Positions 17,431 to 26,054 of a stretch of DNA of 64,000 nucleotides are shown here, in pieces. Origin of the DNA: CALZJC01 sp963781065. Lineage in GTDB: Bacteria; Acidobacteriota; Thermoanaerobaculia; Multivoradales; JAHEKO01. Every line of letters begins with the position of its first letter. Position 1 is the first letter of the stretch. A program made the translations under genes and the position numbers. Where the stretch lies: contig CAWAET010000009.1 in the NCBI GenBank assembly GCA_963781065.1, positions 165,698-229,697 of the forward strand. The letters are read 5' to 3'. Under the pieces are notes generated by a model. It saw only the letters and a program-made list of their open reading frames with translations. It did not search any database and had not been told where the DNA came from.

Positions 17431-18414
17431 CTACCCTCCGGCGGGCCAGATGCCGATCTCGCGGTAGAACCGCTCGGCGCCGGGATGGAACGGGACGCCG
17501 GTGTCGCGCACGACGTTGCCGGCCTGGATGGCCCGGCCGGCGGCGTGCTTCTCCACCACCCGCTCCCGCTGCTCCCAGAGCGTCCGGGTCGTCTGGTAGA
17601 CCGACTCCTCGTCGGCGGTCTCGTAGGCGATCAGGTGCATCGAGCCGACGTCCAGGCCGAGGAAGTCCTCCTCCTGTCCGCGGTAGGTGCCGGCCGGCAC
17701 CGTCACCGGGGCGAAGAAGGGGTAGCCGGCCACCAGTTCCTGCCTGGCCTGCTCGTCGAACGGCACGAAGCGCACGTCCTGGCTGGTCGCCGCCTGGGTG
17801 ATCGAGGCCGTCGGCACGGCGCCGCCGAGAAACGCCGCGTCGGCCGAGCCGTCGGCAAGCAGGTCGACGGCCCCCGACTGGGTGGCGTAGAGCGGCGTGA
17901 AATCGTCGTAGCTGACGCCGTGCGCGGCCAGGATCGGCCGCAGGAAGTACTCGAAGCCGGCGCCCGCCGGGCCCACCACCACCCGGCGCCCGGCCAGATC
18001 GGACAGGCGCTCGACGCCGGAGCCGGCGCGGGTGACGAACAGCGCCACGTTGGGCGCCAGGGTCATCACCGCGCGGATCGGGTAGGCCCGGTCCCAGCCG
18101 CCCTCGCCGCGCACCGCGAAGTGGCTGATCGCGGCGTTGGCCAGGGCGAGATCGAGCTCGCCCGTGGCCAGCCGCCGGATGTTCTCCTGCGTGCCCTTGG
18201 TGGCCTCGGCGGTCACCTGCAAGCCCGCGGGGCCGTAGCTCTGCAGCACCTCGGCCAGGGCGCTGCCGACGACGAAGAAGGCGCCGCCCGGCGGCGCCGT
18301 GCCGAGGCTCAAGAAGCGGCGCTCGGGTGCCTCGGCGCCCGGTTCGCCGCCGCAGGCGGCGGTCAGAGCGAGCAGGAGCAGGAGGGCGGACGAAGCTCGC
18401 AGGCGATTGCGCAT
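17431..18414 (-). CDS. TAXI family TRAP transporter solute-binding lipoprotein
   Basis: 327-residue periplasmic binding protein with a lipoprotein signal (LLLALTAAC, Cys at residue 21). The family start SLGTAPPGGAFFVVGSALAEVL (shown here as the short core GTAPPGGAFF) is at residues 37-50, followed by KGTQENIRRLATGELDLAL and a periplasmic-binding fold. TAXI proteins capture the solute for the fused TRAP permease encoded immediately downstream. The substrate is unknown; glutamate-like or carboxylate ligands are known for the family. Confidence 0.92.
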   Translation of the reverse strand: MRNRLRASSALLLLLALTAACGGEPGAEAPERRFLSLGTAPPGGAFFVVGSALAEVLQSYGPAGLQVTAEATKGTQENIRRLATGELDLALANAAISHFAVRGEGGWDRAYPIRAVMTLAPNVALFVTRAGSGVERLSDLAGRRVVVGPAGAGFEYFLRPILAAHGVSYDDFTPLYATQSGAVDLLADGSADAAFLGGAVPTASITQAATSQDVRFVPFDEQARQELVAGYPFFAPVTVPAGTYRGQEEDFLGLDVGSMHLIAYETADEESVYQTTRTLWEQRERVVEKHAAGRAIQAGNVVRDTGVPFHPGAERFYREIGIWPAGG

Positions 18415-18448
18415 CCGCGGACTCTAGCACCGCGACCGCGCCGGGCCG

Positions 18449-19498
18449 TCAGCCGCCGGGCCGAAAGACGACCTTGGTGCAGCCTTCGCGGCGCTCGGCG
18501 AACATACGGTAGGCGTCCTGTCCCGCCGCCAGCGGTAGGCGGTGCGAAATGATCGGCGTCGGGTCCCAGCGGCGCTCGGCCAGACCCCAGAGCAGGCGCT
18601 CGAGATAGCGCCGCGCCGGGCAGCGGCCGGCGGCGTAGGTCAGGTTCTTGTCGTAGGCCGCGCCGGGCGGGAAGGCGAAGCCCGCCTCGGTGTGCACGCC
18701 GACCGCGCCCACGGCGCCCCCGGGGCGCACCAGATCGATCGCCAGGCGGCTCGCCTCGGGGCTGCCGACACACTCGAGCACCGCATCGGCGCCGCGCCCG
18801 GCGGTCGCCTCGAGCACCGCGGCGCGCGGCTCGCCGTCGAGCGCCAGCGGCTCGGCGCCGAAGCTGCGCGCCAGCTCCAGCCGGCCGGCAACCGCGTCGA
18901 CGGCGAAGACCCGCTCGGCGCCCGAGGCCAGGGCGCCGAAGACGGCACACAAACCGACCGGCCCGCAGCCCAGCACGACGGCGACGGTGCCCTCGCCCAC
19001 CCGGGCGAGCTCGGCGGCGAAGAAGCCGGTGGCCAGCACGTCGCCGGCGAACAGCGCCGCCTCCGGATCGCAGCCGTCGGGCACCTCGACCAGGGTCGAT
19101 GCGGCAAGCGGCACGCGCAGATACTCGGCCTGGGCGCCGTCGAGACCCTGGCCGCCCTCGACCCAGCCGAACAGCTGGCCCCGCTCGCAGCGCGCCGGCA
19201 GCTTGTTGCGGCAATAGAAGCAGTCGCCGCAGCTGGTCGTGAAGGAGCCGGCGACGAGGGCGCCCATCGCGAGCCCCTCGACCGCCGGACCGCGCTCGAC
19301 GATCCGGCCGACATACTCGTGCCCCATCACCGTGCCGCCGTCGAGGCCGCGCTCGCGGCCGTGCCAGACGTGCAGATCCGAGCCGCACAGGCCGGCCACC
19401 TCGACCCGCAGCAGGACGTCTCCAGCCTCCTCGATCCGCGGCTCGGGCACCGAGGCGACGGCAACCTTCTCGACGTCCTCGAAGACCAGGGCTTTCAT
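18449..19498 (-). CDS. Zinc-binding alcohol dehydrogenase (MDR family)
   Basis: 349-residue medium-chain dehydrogenase/reductase. The catalytic zinc site is visible as CGSDLHVWHG (Cys near residue 37) and the GHE motif (VMGHEYVG near 58-65). The structural zinc cysteines are seen in SCGDCFYCRNKLPARC. The NAD(P) Rossmann motif is GCGPVGLCAV near 174-183. The family oxidises alcohols or polyols such as threonine or sorbitol in the cytoplasm; substrate unknown. The start chosen is MKALVFED at 19498, the family N-terminus, though no strong Shine-Dalgarno sequence is visible. It is 34 bases before the TAXI gene on the same strand, so it may be co-transcribed. Confidence 0.9.
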   Translation of the reverse strand: MKALVFEDVEKVAVASVPEPRIEEAGDVLLRVEVAGLCGSDLHVWHGRERGLDGGTVMGHEYVGRIVERGPAVEGLAMGALVAGSFTTSCGDCFYCRNKLPARCERGQLFGWVEGGQGLDGAQAEYLRVPLAASTLVEVPDGCDPEAALFAGDVLATGFFAAELARVGEGTVAVVLGCGPVGLCAVFGALASGAERVFAVDAVAGRLELARSFGAEPLALDGEPRAAVLEATAGRGADAVLECVGSPEASRLAIDLVRPGGAVGAVGVHTEAGFAFPPGAAYDKNLTYAAGRCPARRYLERLLWGLAERRWDPTPIISHRLPLAAGQDAYRMFAERREGCTKVVFRPGG

Positions 19499-19656
19499 CG
19501 CGGATCGCGATTCTATGCCGTCCGGAGCGCATCCAAGGGCGACCGGAGTCGCCCGCGACCGCCGCCCGGCTGCCGGCGTGCCGGCAGGCGGGCAAGAACA
19601 CCGCCAGCGCGGATGCAGCGCCTCGGGATAGGTGCCCGCATCTGCGACCAGCGGTT

Positions 19657-20148
19657 TCAGGTCGGCTTGTAGAGCGTCACCAGGTAGCCGCCGAGCGCCG
19701 CCAGCAGGATCCCCAGCACGAACTGCGGCCTGAGCGCGCCGATACCGCCGGTGGGCGGGTGCCAGCTGAGCGCCACCACCGCGTTGACCACCGGCGCGCC
19801 GGCGAAGATGATCGACATCACCGCCGCCGGCGAGCCCTTGGCGCCAAACGCCAGCAGCACGCAGAAAGCGCCGATCGCCCCCACCGTGCCGGCCAGCAGC
19901 GACCACCAGGCGCCGCTGGCGGGAAAGCTCCAGTCGGCGCCGCGGCTCCACAGGATCACCGCCGGGGCGACAATGGCGGTGAGGAAGTAGGCGATGCCGA
20001 CAAACAGGAAGGCCTTGTAGCGGCCGTTGACCGGATCGCCCATGGCGGTCTGGCCGGCGTGCAGGAAGACCCCGTAGACGCCCCACGATGCGACGGTCAT
20101 CAGGGCGAAAATCAGCCAGGCCAGGCCGGCGTTGGAATCGGGACTCAT
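19657..20148 (-). CDS. Small EamA/DMT-like membrane protein
   Basis: 163-residue protein with five predicted helices, corresponding to half of a ten-helix drug/metabolite transporter. Conserved-looking patches include SWGVYGVFLH, NGRYKAFLFVGIAYF and GAKGSPAAVMSIIFAGAPVVN (middle part GSPAAVMSIIFAGAP). Such half-size relatives may work as dimers. The start at 20148 follows an AGGGAGCAGCTG run, which gives a usable Shine-Dalgarno sequence; longer frames upstream are shadows of the next gene. Role unknown. Confidence 0.65.
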   Translation of the reverse strand: MSPDSNAGLAWLIFALMTVASWGVYGVFLHAGQTAMGDPVNGRYKAFLFVGIAYFLTAIVAPAVILWSRGADWSFPASGAWWSLLAGTVGAIGAFCVLLAFGAKGSPAAVMSIIFAGAPVVNAVVALSWHPPTGGIGALRPQFVLGILLAALGGYLVTLYKPT

Positions 20149-20188
20149 CAGCTGCTCCCTTTCGGTTGCGGTTGGTGTGAAGGTCGGG

Positions 20189-21139
20189 CTAGGAGACGGC
20201 GACGCCGCCGAGCCGATCGGACTCGTACAGGCGCGTCTGCGCGGCGAAGAAGGCCAGGCGCGTTGCCAGCCGCGCCACCAGGTAGAGCTGGCCCACCAGG
20301 AAGGCCAGGGCAACGCCGACGGCGCTCGACTGGCCGGGGCCCGGCGCCACGAGAGCGTAGACGCCCATCACCGCAAGGGCGATCAGCGCCAGGGCGAGGT
20401 AGAGCCCGACCGCCTTGCCGGGACGGCGGCCGATGAAGCCCGCCGCCCGCACCAGGGCGCCCAGCGCGCTGCGCCGGCCCTCGTAGACGACGGCGATCTT
20501 GGCGTAGCCGAACACCAGGTTCACCAGCGCCAGCAACGCCACCACCAGCAGCGCGCCGGCCAGGTGCGCCGCCAGCACCTGCCGCTCCGCGGTCAGCTCC
20601 CGGGTGAGCCGCTCGATCCACGGGAAAAGCCAGCGGGCGAAGCGGTAGATGCCGAAGTAGAGCAGGCCGGAGAGCACCGTCAGCCGGAGCAGCCGGGGAA
20701 AGAACCGCGCGCCGGCGGCCATGAACGGCGCCAGCACCAGCTGGCGCTCGCGGCGGGCGAAGCGATCGAGCGCTCCGCCGAGCATGAAGAGCCAGACGAG
20801 GGCATAGGCGGCGCCAAAAGCCACCGTCCGCGTGTCCAGGAACAGGGCGCCGCTGAAGGCGGACTCGAGATTGTCGAAGACCGCCCCGCGACCGACGATC
20901 GAGGGCTCGAGCGAGCGTTCGAGCCCGCGCGCCCGGCTGGCGTACTCGCCCAGCCAGGCCAGGTCCAGCCCCTGGCGCAGACTCTCGTCCACCCGGCTGG
21001 CGCCGATCGAGGCGTGGATCGACTCCTCGATGGCGATGCCCGCCGGCAGCGCCGCCACCAGCAGCACCAGCCAGAGCAGCGCCAGCAGCCGCGGCGACGC
21101 CAGCGCCGCCCCGACACCGCCCACCAGGTAGCGCATCAT
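20189..21139 (-). CDS. Hypothetical multi-pass membrane protein
   Basis: 316-residue protein with six or so helices: residues 17-36, 108-122, 150-168, 187-212, 244-262 and 268-290. There is a soluble segment after the first helix containing the charged stretch RARGLERSLEP. Two adjacent ATG codons (21139 and 21136) can serve as start. It begins 13 bases after the stop of the M1 peptidase gene, so it is the second gene of that operon and may help or anchor the peptidase. No family recognised. Confidence 0.65.
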   Translation of the reverse strand: MMRYLVGGVGAALASPRLLALLWLVLLVAALPAGIAIEESIHASIGASRVDESLRQGLDLAWLGEYASRARGLERSLEPSIVGRGAVFDNLESAFSGALFLDTRTVAFGAAYALVWLFMLGGALDRFARRERQLVLAPFMAAGARFFPRLLRLTVLSGLLYFGIYRFARWLFPWIERLTRELTAERQVLAAHLAGALLVVALLALVNLVFGYAKIAVVYEGRRSALGALVRAAGFIGRRPGKAVGLYLALALIALAVMGVYALVAPGPGQSSAVGVALAFLVGQLYLVARLATRLAFFAAQTRLYESDRLGGVAVS

Positions 21140-21152
21140 GAGCCCCGCCTCC

Positions 21153-23171
21153 TCATACGAAAAAACTGTAGCCGTGCAGCAGGTCCTGGAACCAGATCAG
21201 CCACTTCGAGGCCCACTTGACGGCCGGCAGGCGCCCGCTCGGCTTCAGCCGGCGGCTGTTGTTGGCGGGGCGCAGATCCAGCGCCAGCACCCGATCCGGG
21301 TCAACCTCGGCCCAGGCCAGCTTGGCGGCGCGCTCTGCGACGAAAAGCTGCCAGCGATCGCGCCCGTCCCAGCGGCGGCGCACCTCGGAGCCGTCGGCGA
21401 AGACCAGCAGCACGTCGACCGGGAACACGCCAGCGCCGTTGCGGCGCACCACCACCTCGGTGCGGTAGAGCGTCTCGCCGGCGTCCTCGCCGGACGCCGT
21501 CTCGTCCGCGCCCGGCCGGTAGGCCATCTCGCCGGCCTCCTCCACCCAGCCCTCGACGGCGGCGGGAAAGCTGGCCACCGAGGCCACCTCGTAGTCGAAA
21601 GCCCCGGAGCCGCGGTAGACCTGGTCGAAGAACTCGCCCAGGTCGCGGCCCGAGACCTCTTCGGCCACGGCGATGAAGTCGTCCGGGCCCGGGTGGCCGA
21701 AACGCCAGCGCTCGAAGAAGGTCGACAGCACACGTTGCAGCGTCGGCCAGCCGAGCCAGCGCTCGAGGGTGACCAGCCACAGCGCCGTCTTGCTGTAGGT
21801 GATGCTGCCGGCGCTGCCCGGAAAGTAGCGCCAGGTGGGCCGCGCCTGCTCGTCGGAGGTGGCGTCCGCACGGAAGCGGCCCAGCCGGTCGAGCCAGGGG
21901 TCGATCCGCAGCTGGCGGAAGGCCACCGGCAGGAAACCGCGCAGCTCGGTGCCCGGCGGCCTGAAGTAGCGCTTGACGTAGAAGCTCTCGCCATAGCGCT
22001 CGAGCATCACCCGGATGGTCGAGAAGGTGTTGAGCCCCTCGTCGATCCAGGCGTGCTCGAACTCGTTGTTGCCCACCAGGCCGTACCAGAACTGGTGGCC
22101 GGCCTCGTGGATCGTGACGCCCTCAGGCGAGCCGCCGCCCGGCGGGTTGAACAGCCGCGTGCCGCAGGTAAACAGCGTCGGATACTCCATGCCGCCGGCG
22201 CCCGAGCCCCAGGCCGGGTCCACCACGGTGACGTGGCCGTAGGGGTAGGCGCCGTACCAGCTGCCGTAGAGCTCGAGCGCGTTGCGGGTGGCGGCGAAGT
22301 GCCGCGCCACCTGCCCGGCGTGCTCCGGCTGGTAGAGCAGGCGCATCTCGACCGGCGGCAGCCCGGCGGCCGCGAACGTCTCCACCGCCTCCAGGTAGTC
22401 CGGGCTGGTGGTCCAGGTGAAGGCGTGCACGTCGCGCTGACGGTAGCGGTGGGTGGTGGTGCCGTCGCCGTTGTCACGCCGCTCGGCCTCGCGGCCGGTG
22501 GCGCCCAGGGTCCAGCCGGCGGGCACCGTCATGGCCACCTCGTAGTCGCCGTAGTCCGAGTAGTACTCCGTGGCGGCGTGGTACTGATGGCAGTTCCAGC
22601 CGTCGGCCTCGTACACGCCGAGCTTGGGAAACCAGTGGGCGATGAAGTAGAAGTCGCCGCGCACCCCGGTGCGGGCAAAGGTGCGCGGCACACGTGCCCG
22701 CCAGTCGGCCTCGACCGTCACCGTCTCGCCGGGGGCGACCGGCGCCGGCAGCCGCGCCACCAGCACCGTGCGGTCGTCGGGATTGCCGTCGTCGGGCGAG
22801 GCGAAGCGCAGGTCGAGATCGACCGCGGCGCCGCCGGTGACCAGGCGCATCGCGTCGACCTCGATCCAGCCCCAGTCGTCGCGCTCGATCTCGCCGCCCT
22901 GGTCGCTGCGGCCGCGGATCCGATCCTCGAGCATCCAGCTGCTGCGGTCGTTGCGCCAGCCGTTCCAGTAGAGGTGGAAGGGCAGCTCGTCGGTCGGCTG
23001 CTGCTGCAGGTTGGTCCAGCGCAGCCGCTGGCTGCCGGTCAGCGCGCGCCGCTGCGGGTCGAGCCGGACCTCGATCGTGTAGTCGGCGTTGGACGGCGAC
23101 AGGGTCCCGCCCTGCGCCGCCGCAAGGGTCGCCACCAGGGGCAGCAGCAAGAGGTGCAGACGGGGCGGCAT
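21153..23171 (-). CDS. M1 family zinc metallopeptidase (aminopeptidase N-like), exported
   Basis: 672-residue protein with a short signal sequence (MPPRLHLLLLPLVATLAAAQ, cleaved near AAAQ). The zinc site is HEAGH (residues 355-359), followed 18 residues later by the third ligand Glu in AWIDEGLN, exactly the M1 spacing. The substrate-binding GGMEYP replaces the classical GAMEN. The family removes N-terminal residues from peptides, here probably in the periplasm. The C-terminal part ends in hydrophobic LIWFQDLLHGYSFFV, which might tether it to the membrane. Divergent from glutamate dehydrogenase. The start is the ATG at 23171; upstream frame is shadow. Confidence 0.9.
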   Translation of the reverse strand: MPPRLHLLLLPLVATLAAAQGGTLSPSNADYTIEVRLDPQRRALTGSQRLRWTNLQQQPTDELPFHLYWNGWRNDRSSWMLEDRIRGRSDQGGEIERDDWGWIEVDAMRLVTGGAAVDLDLRFASPDDGNPDDRTVLVARLPAPVAPGETVTVEADWRARVPRTFARTGVRGDFYFIAHWFPKLGVYEADGWNCHQYHAATEYYSDYGDYEVAMTVPAGWTLGATGREAERRDNGDGTTTHRYRQRDVHAFTWTTSPDYLEAVETFAAAGLPPVEMRLLYQPEHAGQVARHFAATRNALELYGSWYGAYPYGHVTVVDPAWGSGAGGMEYPTLFTCGTRLFNPPGGGSPEGVTIHEAGHQFWYGLVGNNEFEHAWIDEGLNTFSTIRVMLERYGESFYVKRYFRPPGTELRGFLPVAFRQLRIDPWLDRLGRFRADATSDEQARPTWRYFPGSAGSITYSKTALWLVTLERWLGWPTLQRVLSTFFERWRFGHPGPDDFIAVAEEVSGRDLGEFFDQVYRGSGAFDYEVASVASFPAAVEGWVEEAGEMAYRPGADETASGEDAGETLYRTEVVVRRNGAGVFPVDVLLVFADGSEVRRRWDGRDRWQLFVAERAAKLAWAEVDPDRVLALDLRPANNSRRLKPSGRLPAVKWASKWLIWFQDLLHGYSFFV

Positions 23172-23360
23172 CGTTGGCGACGGCCGGGATGCGCCAAGCG
23201 CAGGCGCGGCCCTCCCACAGATTCCAGCCCCGGCCTTGGGCGGTCGATGGTACCACTGCCGCGGGCGGTGGCGGCGGAGGCGCCAGTCCTTGTAGGATCG
23301 CAAGCCAAGGCCATCGCCCTCAACGACATAATCCTTGAACGACACAGGTCGAGGAGCACC

Positions 23361-24722
23361 ATGGCGATCGACATCGAAACGTCTGCCGACCGGCGCGCGG
23401 CGACCGTGCAGGAAGACCTCAATCCCTTTCACATCGCCCAGCAGCAGTTCGACCGCGCGGCGCAGTACCTGCCGACCCTCAGCGGCGGGCTGCTCGAGTT
23501 TCTCCGCCGGCCCGGCCGCGCGATCATCCTGGAGTTTCCGATTGAGACCCAGGACGGCGAGGTGCGCAACTTCGTCGGCTACCGGGTGCTGCACAACAAC
23601 GTCCGCGGCCCCGGCAAGGGAGGCATCCGCTACCACCCGGCCGTGACCCTCGACGAGGTCCGCGCCCTCGCCTCGTGGATGACCTGGAAGTGCGCGGTCA
23701 TCGACGTGCCCTTCGGCGGCGCCAAGGGCGGCATCATCTGCGACCCCAAGAAGCTGACCAAGTCCGACCTGCGACGCATCACCCGCCGGTTCATCTCCGA
23801 CCTGGGCGACAACATCGGGCCGCATACCGACATCCCGGCCCCGGACGTCAACACCAACGCCGGCACCATGGCCTGGATCTTCGACACCTTCGACATGCTC
23901 CACCCGGGGGAGAACAACCGACCGGTGGTCACCGGCAAGCCGGTGGACATGGGCGGCTCGCTGGGCCGCCGTGAGGCGACCGCCCGCGGCTGCCTGTTCT
24001 GCACCCAGCGCGCCCTCGAGCGGGGGCTGGTGCCCGGGCTGACGACGCTCGAGGGGGCGACCGTCGCCATCCAGGGCTTTGGCAATGCCGGCTCGATCGC
24101 CGCCGAGCTGTACGCCCAGGCCGGCGCCCGGGTGATCGCCGTCAGCGACACTCGCGGCGGGATCGCAGTCGAGACCGGCCTGGACGTCGAGCAGGTGATC
24201 GCGCACAAGCGGGAGACCGGCTCGGTGACCGACTTCCCGGGCTCCAGCCCGCTGTCCAACGACGAGCTGCTGGGCCTGCCGTGCGACATTCTCATCCCGG
24301 CGGCGCTGGAGAACCAGATCCGCGCCGACAACGTCGCCGGAGTCAACGCCCGGCTGATCGCCGAGGCCGCCAACGGCCCGACGACACCCGCCGCCGACCG
24401 TAACCTGCTCGAGCGCGGCATCCCGGTGCTGCCCGACATCCTCGCCAATTCGGGCGGCGTCTGCGTGAGCTACTTCGAGTGGGTGCAGAACATCGAGAAC
24501 GAGCAGTGGGAGCTCGAGCGGGTCGACGGCAAGCTCGAGAAGAAGATGCGGCGCGCCACCGACGCGGTGATCGACACCATGGAGCAGGTCAACGGCTCGC
24601 TGGACCGGCTCTCCTCGGGCCAGACGCGACGGCTGGGCCCGACGGACCTGCGCAATGCCGCCTACATCCTGGCCATCAAACGGGTCGCCAAGATCGCCGC
24701 CGAGCGCGGCATCTGGCCCTAG
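23361..24722 (+). CDS. gdhA: Glutamate dehydrogenase
   Basis: 453-residue Glu/Leu/Phe/Val dehydrogenase converting glutamate and 2-oxoglutarate with NAD(P). The catalytic lysine signature VPFGGAKGG lies near residues 115-123, the substrate-binding block GPGKGGIRYHP near 83-93, and the cofactor Rossmann motif GFGNAGSIAAEL near 238-249. Length and domain order are those of hexameric bacterial enzymes. The start is well supported by GAGGAG three bases before the ATG; the much longer open frame upstream is antisense to the M1 gene. The nitroreductase follows after 14 bases, probably in the same transcript. Confidence 0.95.
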   Translation: MAIDIETSADRRAATVQEDLNPFHIAQQQFDRAAQYLPTLSGGLLEFLRRPGRAIILEFPIETQDGEVRNFVGYRVLHNNVRGPGKGGIRYHPAVTLDEVRALASWMTWKCAVIDVPFGGAKGGIICDPKKLTKSDLRRITRRFISDLGDNIGPHTDIPAPDVNTNAGTMAWIFDTFDMLHPGENNRPVVTGKPVDMGGSLGRREATARGCLFCTQRALERGLVPGLTTLEGATVAIQGFGNAGSIAAELYAQAGARVIAVSDTRGGIAVETGLDVEQVIAHKRETGSVTDFPGSSPLSNDELLGLPCDILIPAALENQIRADNVAGVNARLIAEAANGPTTPAADRNLLERGIPVLPDILANSGGVCVSYFEWVQNIENEQWELERVDGKLEKKMRRATDAVIDTMEQVNGSLDRLSSGQTRRLGPTDLRNAAYILAIKRVAKIAAERGIWP

Positions 24723-24736
24723 GCGGCGAGCACCCG

Positions 24737-25405
24737 TTGCGCCGGCCCGGCTTTCGCCTCTACGACGAGTACCGCGAGTACCCGCCCGAAGAGATGCTCC
24801 GGCGGGCGCGCGAACTGCGCGCCGACCTCGAACGGCGGCGCTCGGTGCGGCAGTTCTCCGACCGCCCGGTAGCTCGCGAGGTCATCGAGGAGTGCCTGCG
24901 CGCTGCCGCCTCGGCGCCGAGCGGCGCCAACCGCCAGCCCTGGCGATTCGTCGTCGTCGGCGATCCCGAGACCAGGCGGCGGCTGCGTGTCGCGGCCGAG
25001 CGGGAGGAGGCCGACTTCTACCAGCGGCGCGCGCCCAACGAGTGGCTCGAGGCGCTGGCGCCGCTGGGCACCGACGAGCACAAGCCGTTTCTCGAGACCG
25101 CGCCCTATTTGATCGTGATCTTCGCCGAGCAGCACGGCAGAAGTGCCGACGGCACGTCGATCAAGAACTACTATGTCGGCGAGTCCGTGGGCATCGCCAC
25201 CGGCATCTTGATCTGCGCCCTGCATCATGCCGGACTCGCTTGCCTGACCCACACCCCCGCGCCCATGCGGTTCCTCAACCAGCTGCTCGGCCGGCCGCGC
25301 AACGAGAAGCCCTACCTGATTCTGGTCACCGGCTACCCGAGCGCCGGCGCCGAGGTGCCCGAGATCGTCAAGAAGAGCCTCGCGGAGCAGGCCGATTTCG
25401 TCTGA
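24737..25405 (+). CDS. Nitroreductase family protein, iodotyrosine deiodinase-like
   Basis: About 222-residue FMN-binding protein. RRRSVRQFSDRPV (residues 33-45) and SAPSGANRQPWRFVVV (residues 57-75) form the FMN-binding face, and the C-terminal block LLGRPRNEKPYLILVTGYP is typical of the subgroup close to iodotyrosine deiodinase and related dehalogenating nitroreductases. It reduces nitro groups, quinones or halogenated aromatics in the cytoplasm. The start is uncertain: a TTG at 24737 is the first usable codon after the gdhA stop, while the first ATG (24795) would cut off conserved residues. Likely co-transcribed with gdhA. Confidence 0.85.
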   Translation: MRRPGFRLYDEYREYPPEEMLRRARELRADLERRRSVRQFSDRPVAREVIEECLRAAASAPSGANRQPWRFVVVGDPETRRRLRVAAEREEADFYQRRAPNEWLEALAPLGTDEHKPFLETAPYLIVIFAEQHGRSADGTSIKNYYVGESVGIATGILICALHHAGLACLTHTPAPMRFLNQLLGRPRNEKPYLILVTGYPSAGAEVPEIVKKSLAEQADFV

Positions 25406-25667
25406 TCATTTTTCCCCGGGAGGGTTCTCTCGCGACGAAGCCCATGGTATGCTTCGCCAGTTCAGGCCAGTTCGGTCTACCGTAAACGGTCTGTTCGGAT
25501 CAGCCCTGCGGGCGTGTCCCATGGCCCGACAGACGAAAGTTCGAGAATCAGAGCAGCCGTAATCCCCCCAAATCCGTCGATCAACCGGCGCAGCGCGCCG
25601 GCGAACGAAACCGGTGAGGCGGGCGGTGCCGTAGAGCCGTTCACCACAAGCCACAGAAAGGAGCAGC

Positions 25668-25961
25668 ATGAACAAGTCAGAAATGGCCGAGAAGCTCGCC
25701 GCCAAGTGCGAAATCTCCCAGACCAAAGCCGCGGAGGTCGTCACCTGTATCTTCGACACCAAGCCGCGCCACGGCATCATCGCTATCGAGCTCGACGCCG
25801 GCCGCGAGGTCAACATCGCCGGCTTCGGCAAGTTCGAGTCGCGGCGGCGTTCCGCCCGCACCGGCCGCAACCCGGCCACGGGCGCGACGATCAAGATCGC
25901 GGCCAAGAACTACCCCGCGTTCAAGCCCGGCAAGGGCCTCAAGGACCGCGTCGCCGACTAG
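25668..25961 (+). CDS. HU family DNA-binding protein
   Basis: 97-residue histone-like protein that bends and compacts DNA as a dimer. The DNA-binding arm is recognisable as GFGKFESRRRSARTGRNP (residues 62-79) followed by KNYPAFKPGKGLKD. The start has AAAGGAG six bases upstream. Residues 30-50 (IFDTKPRHGIIAIEL) differ from the usual HU dimerisation region and look slightly extended. A strong terminator follows 24 bases after the stop, so it is a single-gene unit. The 262 bases upstream have no gene and probably hold its promoter. Confidence 0.92.
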   Translation: MNKSEMAEKLAAKCEISQTKAAEVVTCIFDTKPRHGIIAIELDAGREVNIAGFGKFESRRRSARTGRNPATGATIKIAAKNYPAFKPGKGLKDRVAD

Positions 25962-25985
25962 CCCGAACCGGGCCGGTGATGTTCG

Positions 25986-26022
25986 GGCCTCGCCGCGCGA
26001 AGCACGCGGCGAGGCCTTTTCT
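25986..26022 (+). terminator. Rho-independent terminator of the HU gene
   Basis: A perfect 12-bp stem (25986-25997 with 26005-26016, GGCCTCGCCGCG arm) with a 7-base loop is followed by TTTTCT. Its position 24 bases after the HU stop and before the next start at 26055 fits transcription termination on the plus strand. Confidence 0.9.
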
Positions 26023-26054
26023 ATGTCCGCCAGGCCGCGAGAAGCCCTGCTAGC

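Noticed and set aside
15906..17801. 631-codon plus-strand open frame
   Set aside because: Antisense to the TRAP permease and TAXI genes; low-complexity Arg/Gln/Asp composition.
21138..23360. Upstream extension of the glutamate dehydrogenase frame
   Set aside because: Antisense to the M1 peptidase; the ATG at 23361 with GAGGAG is the proper start.
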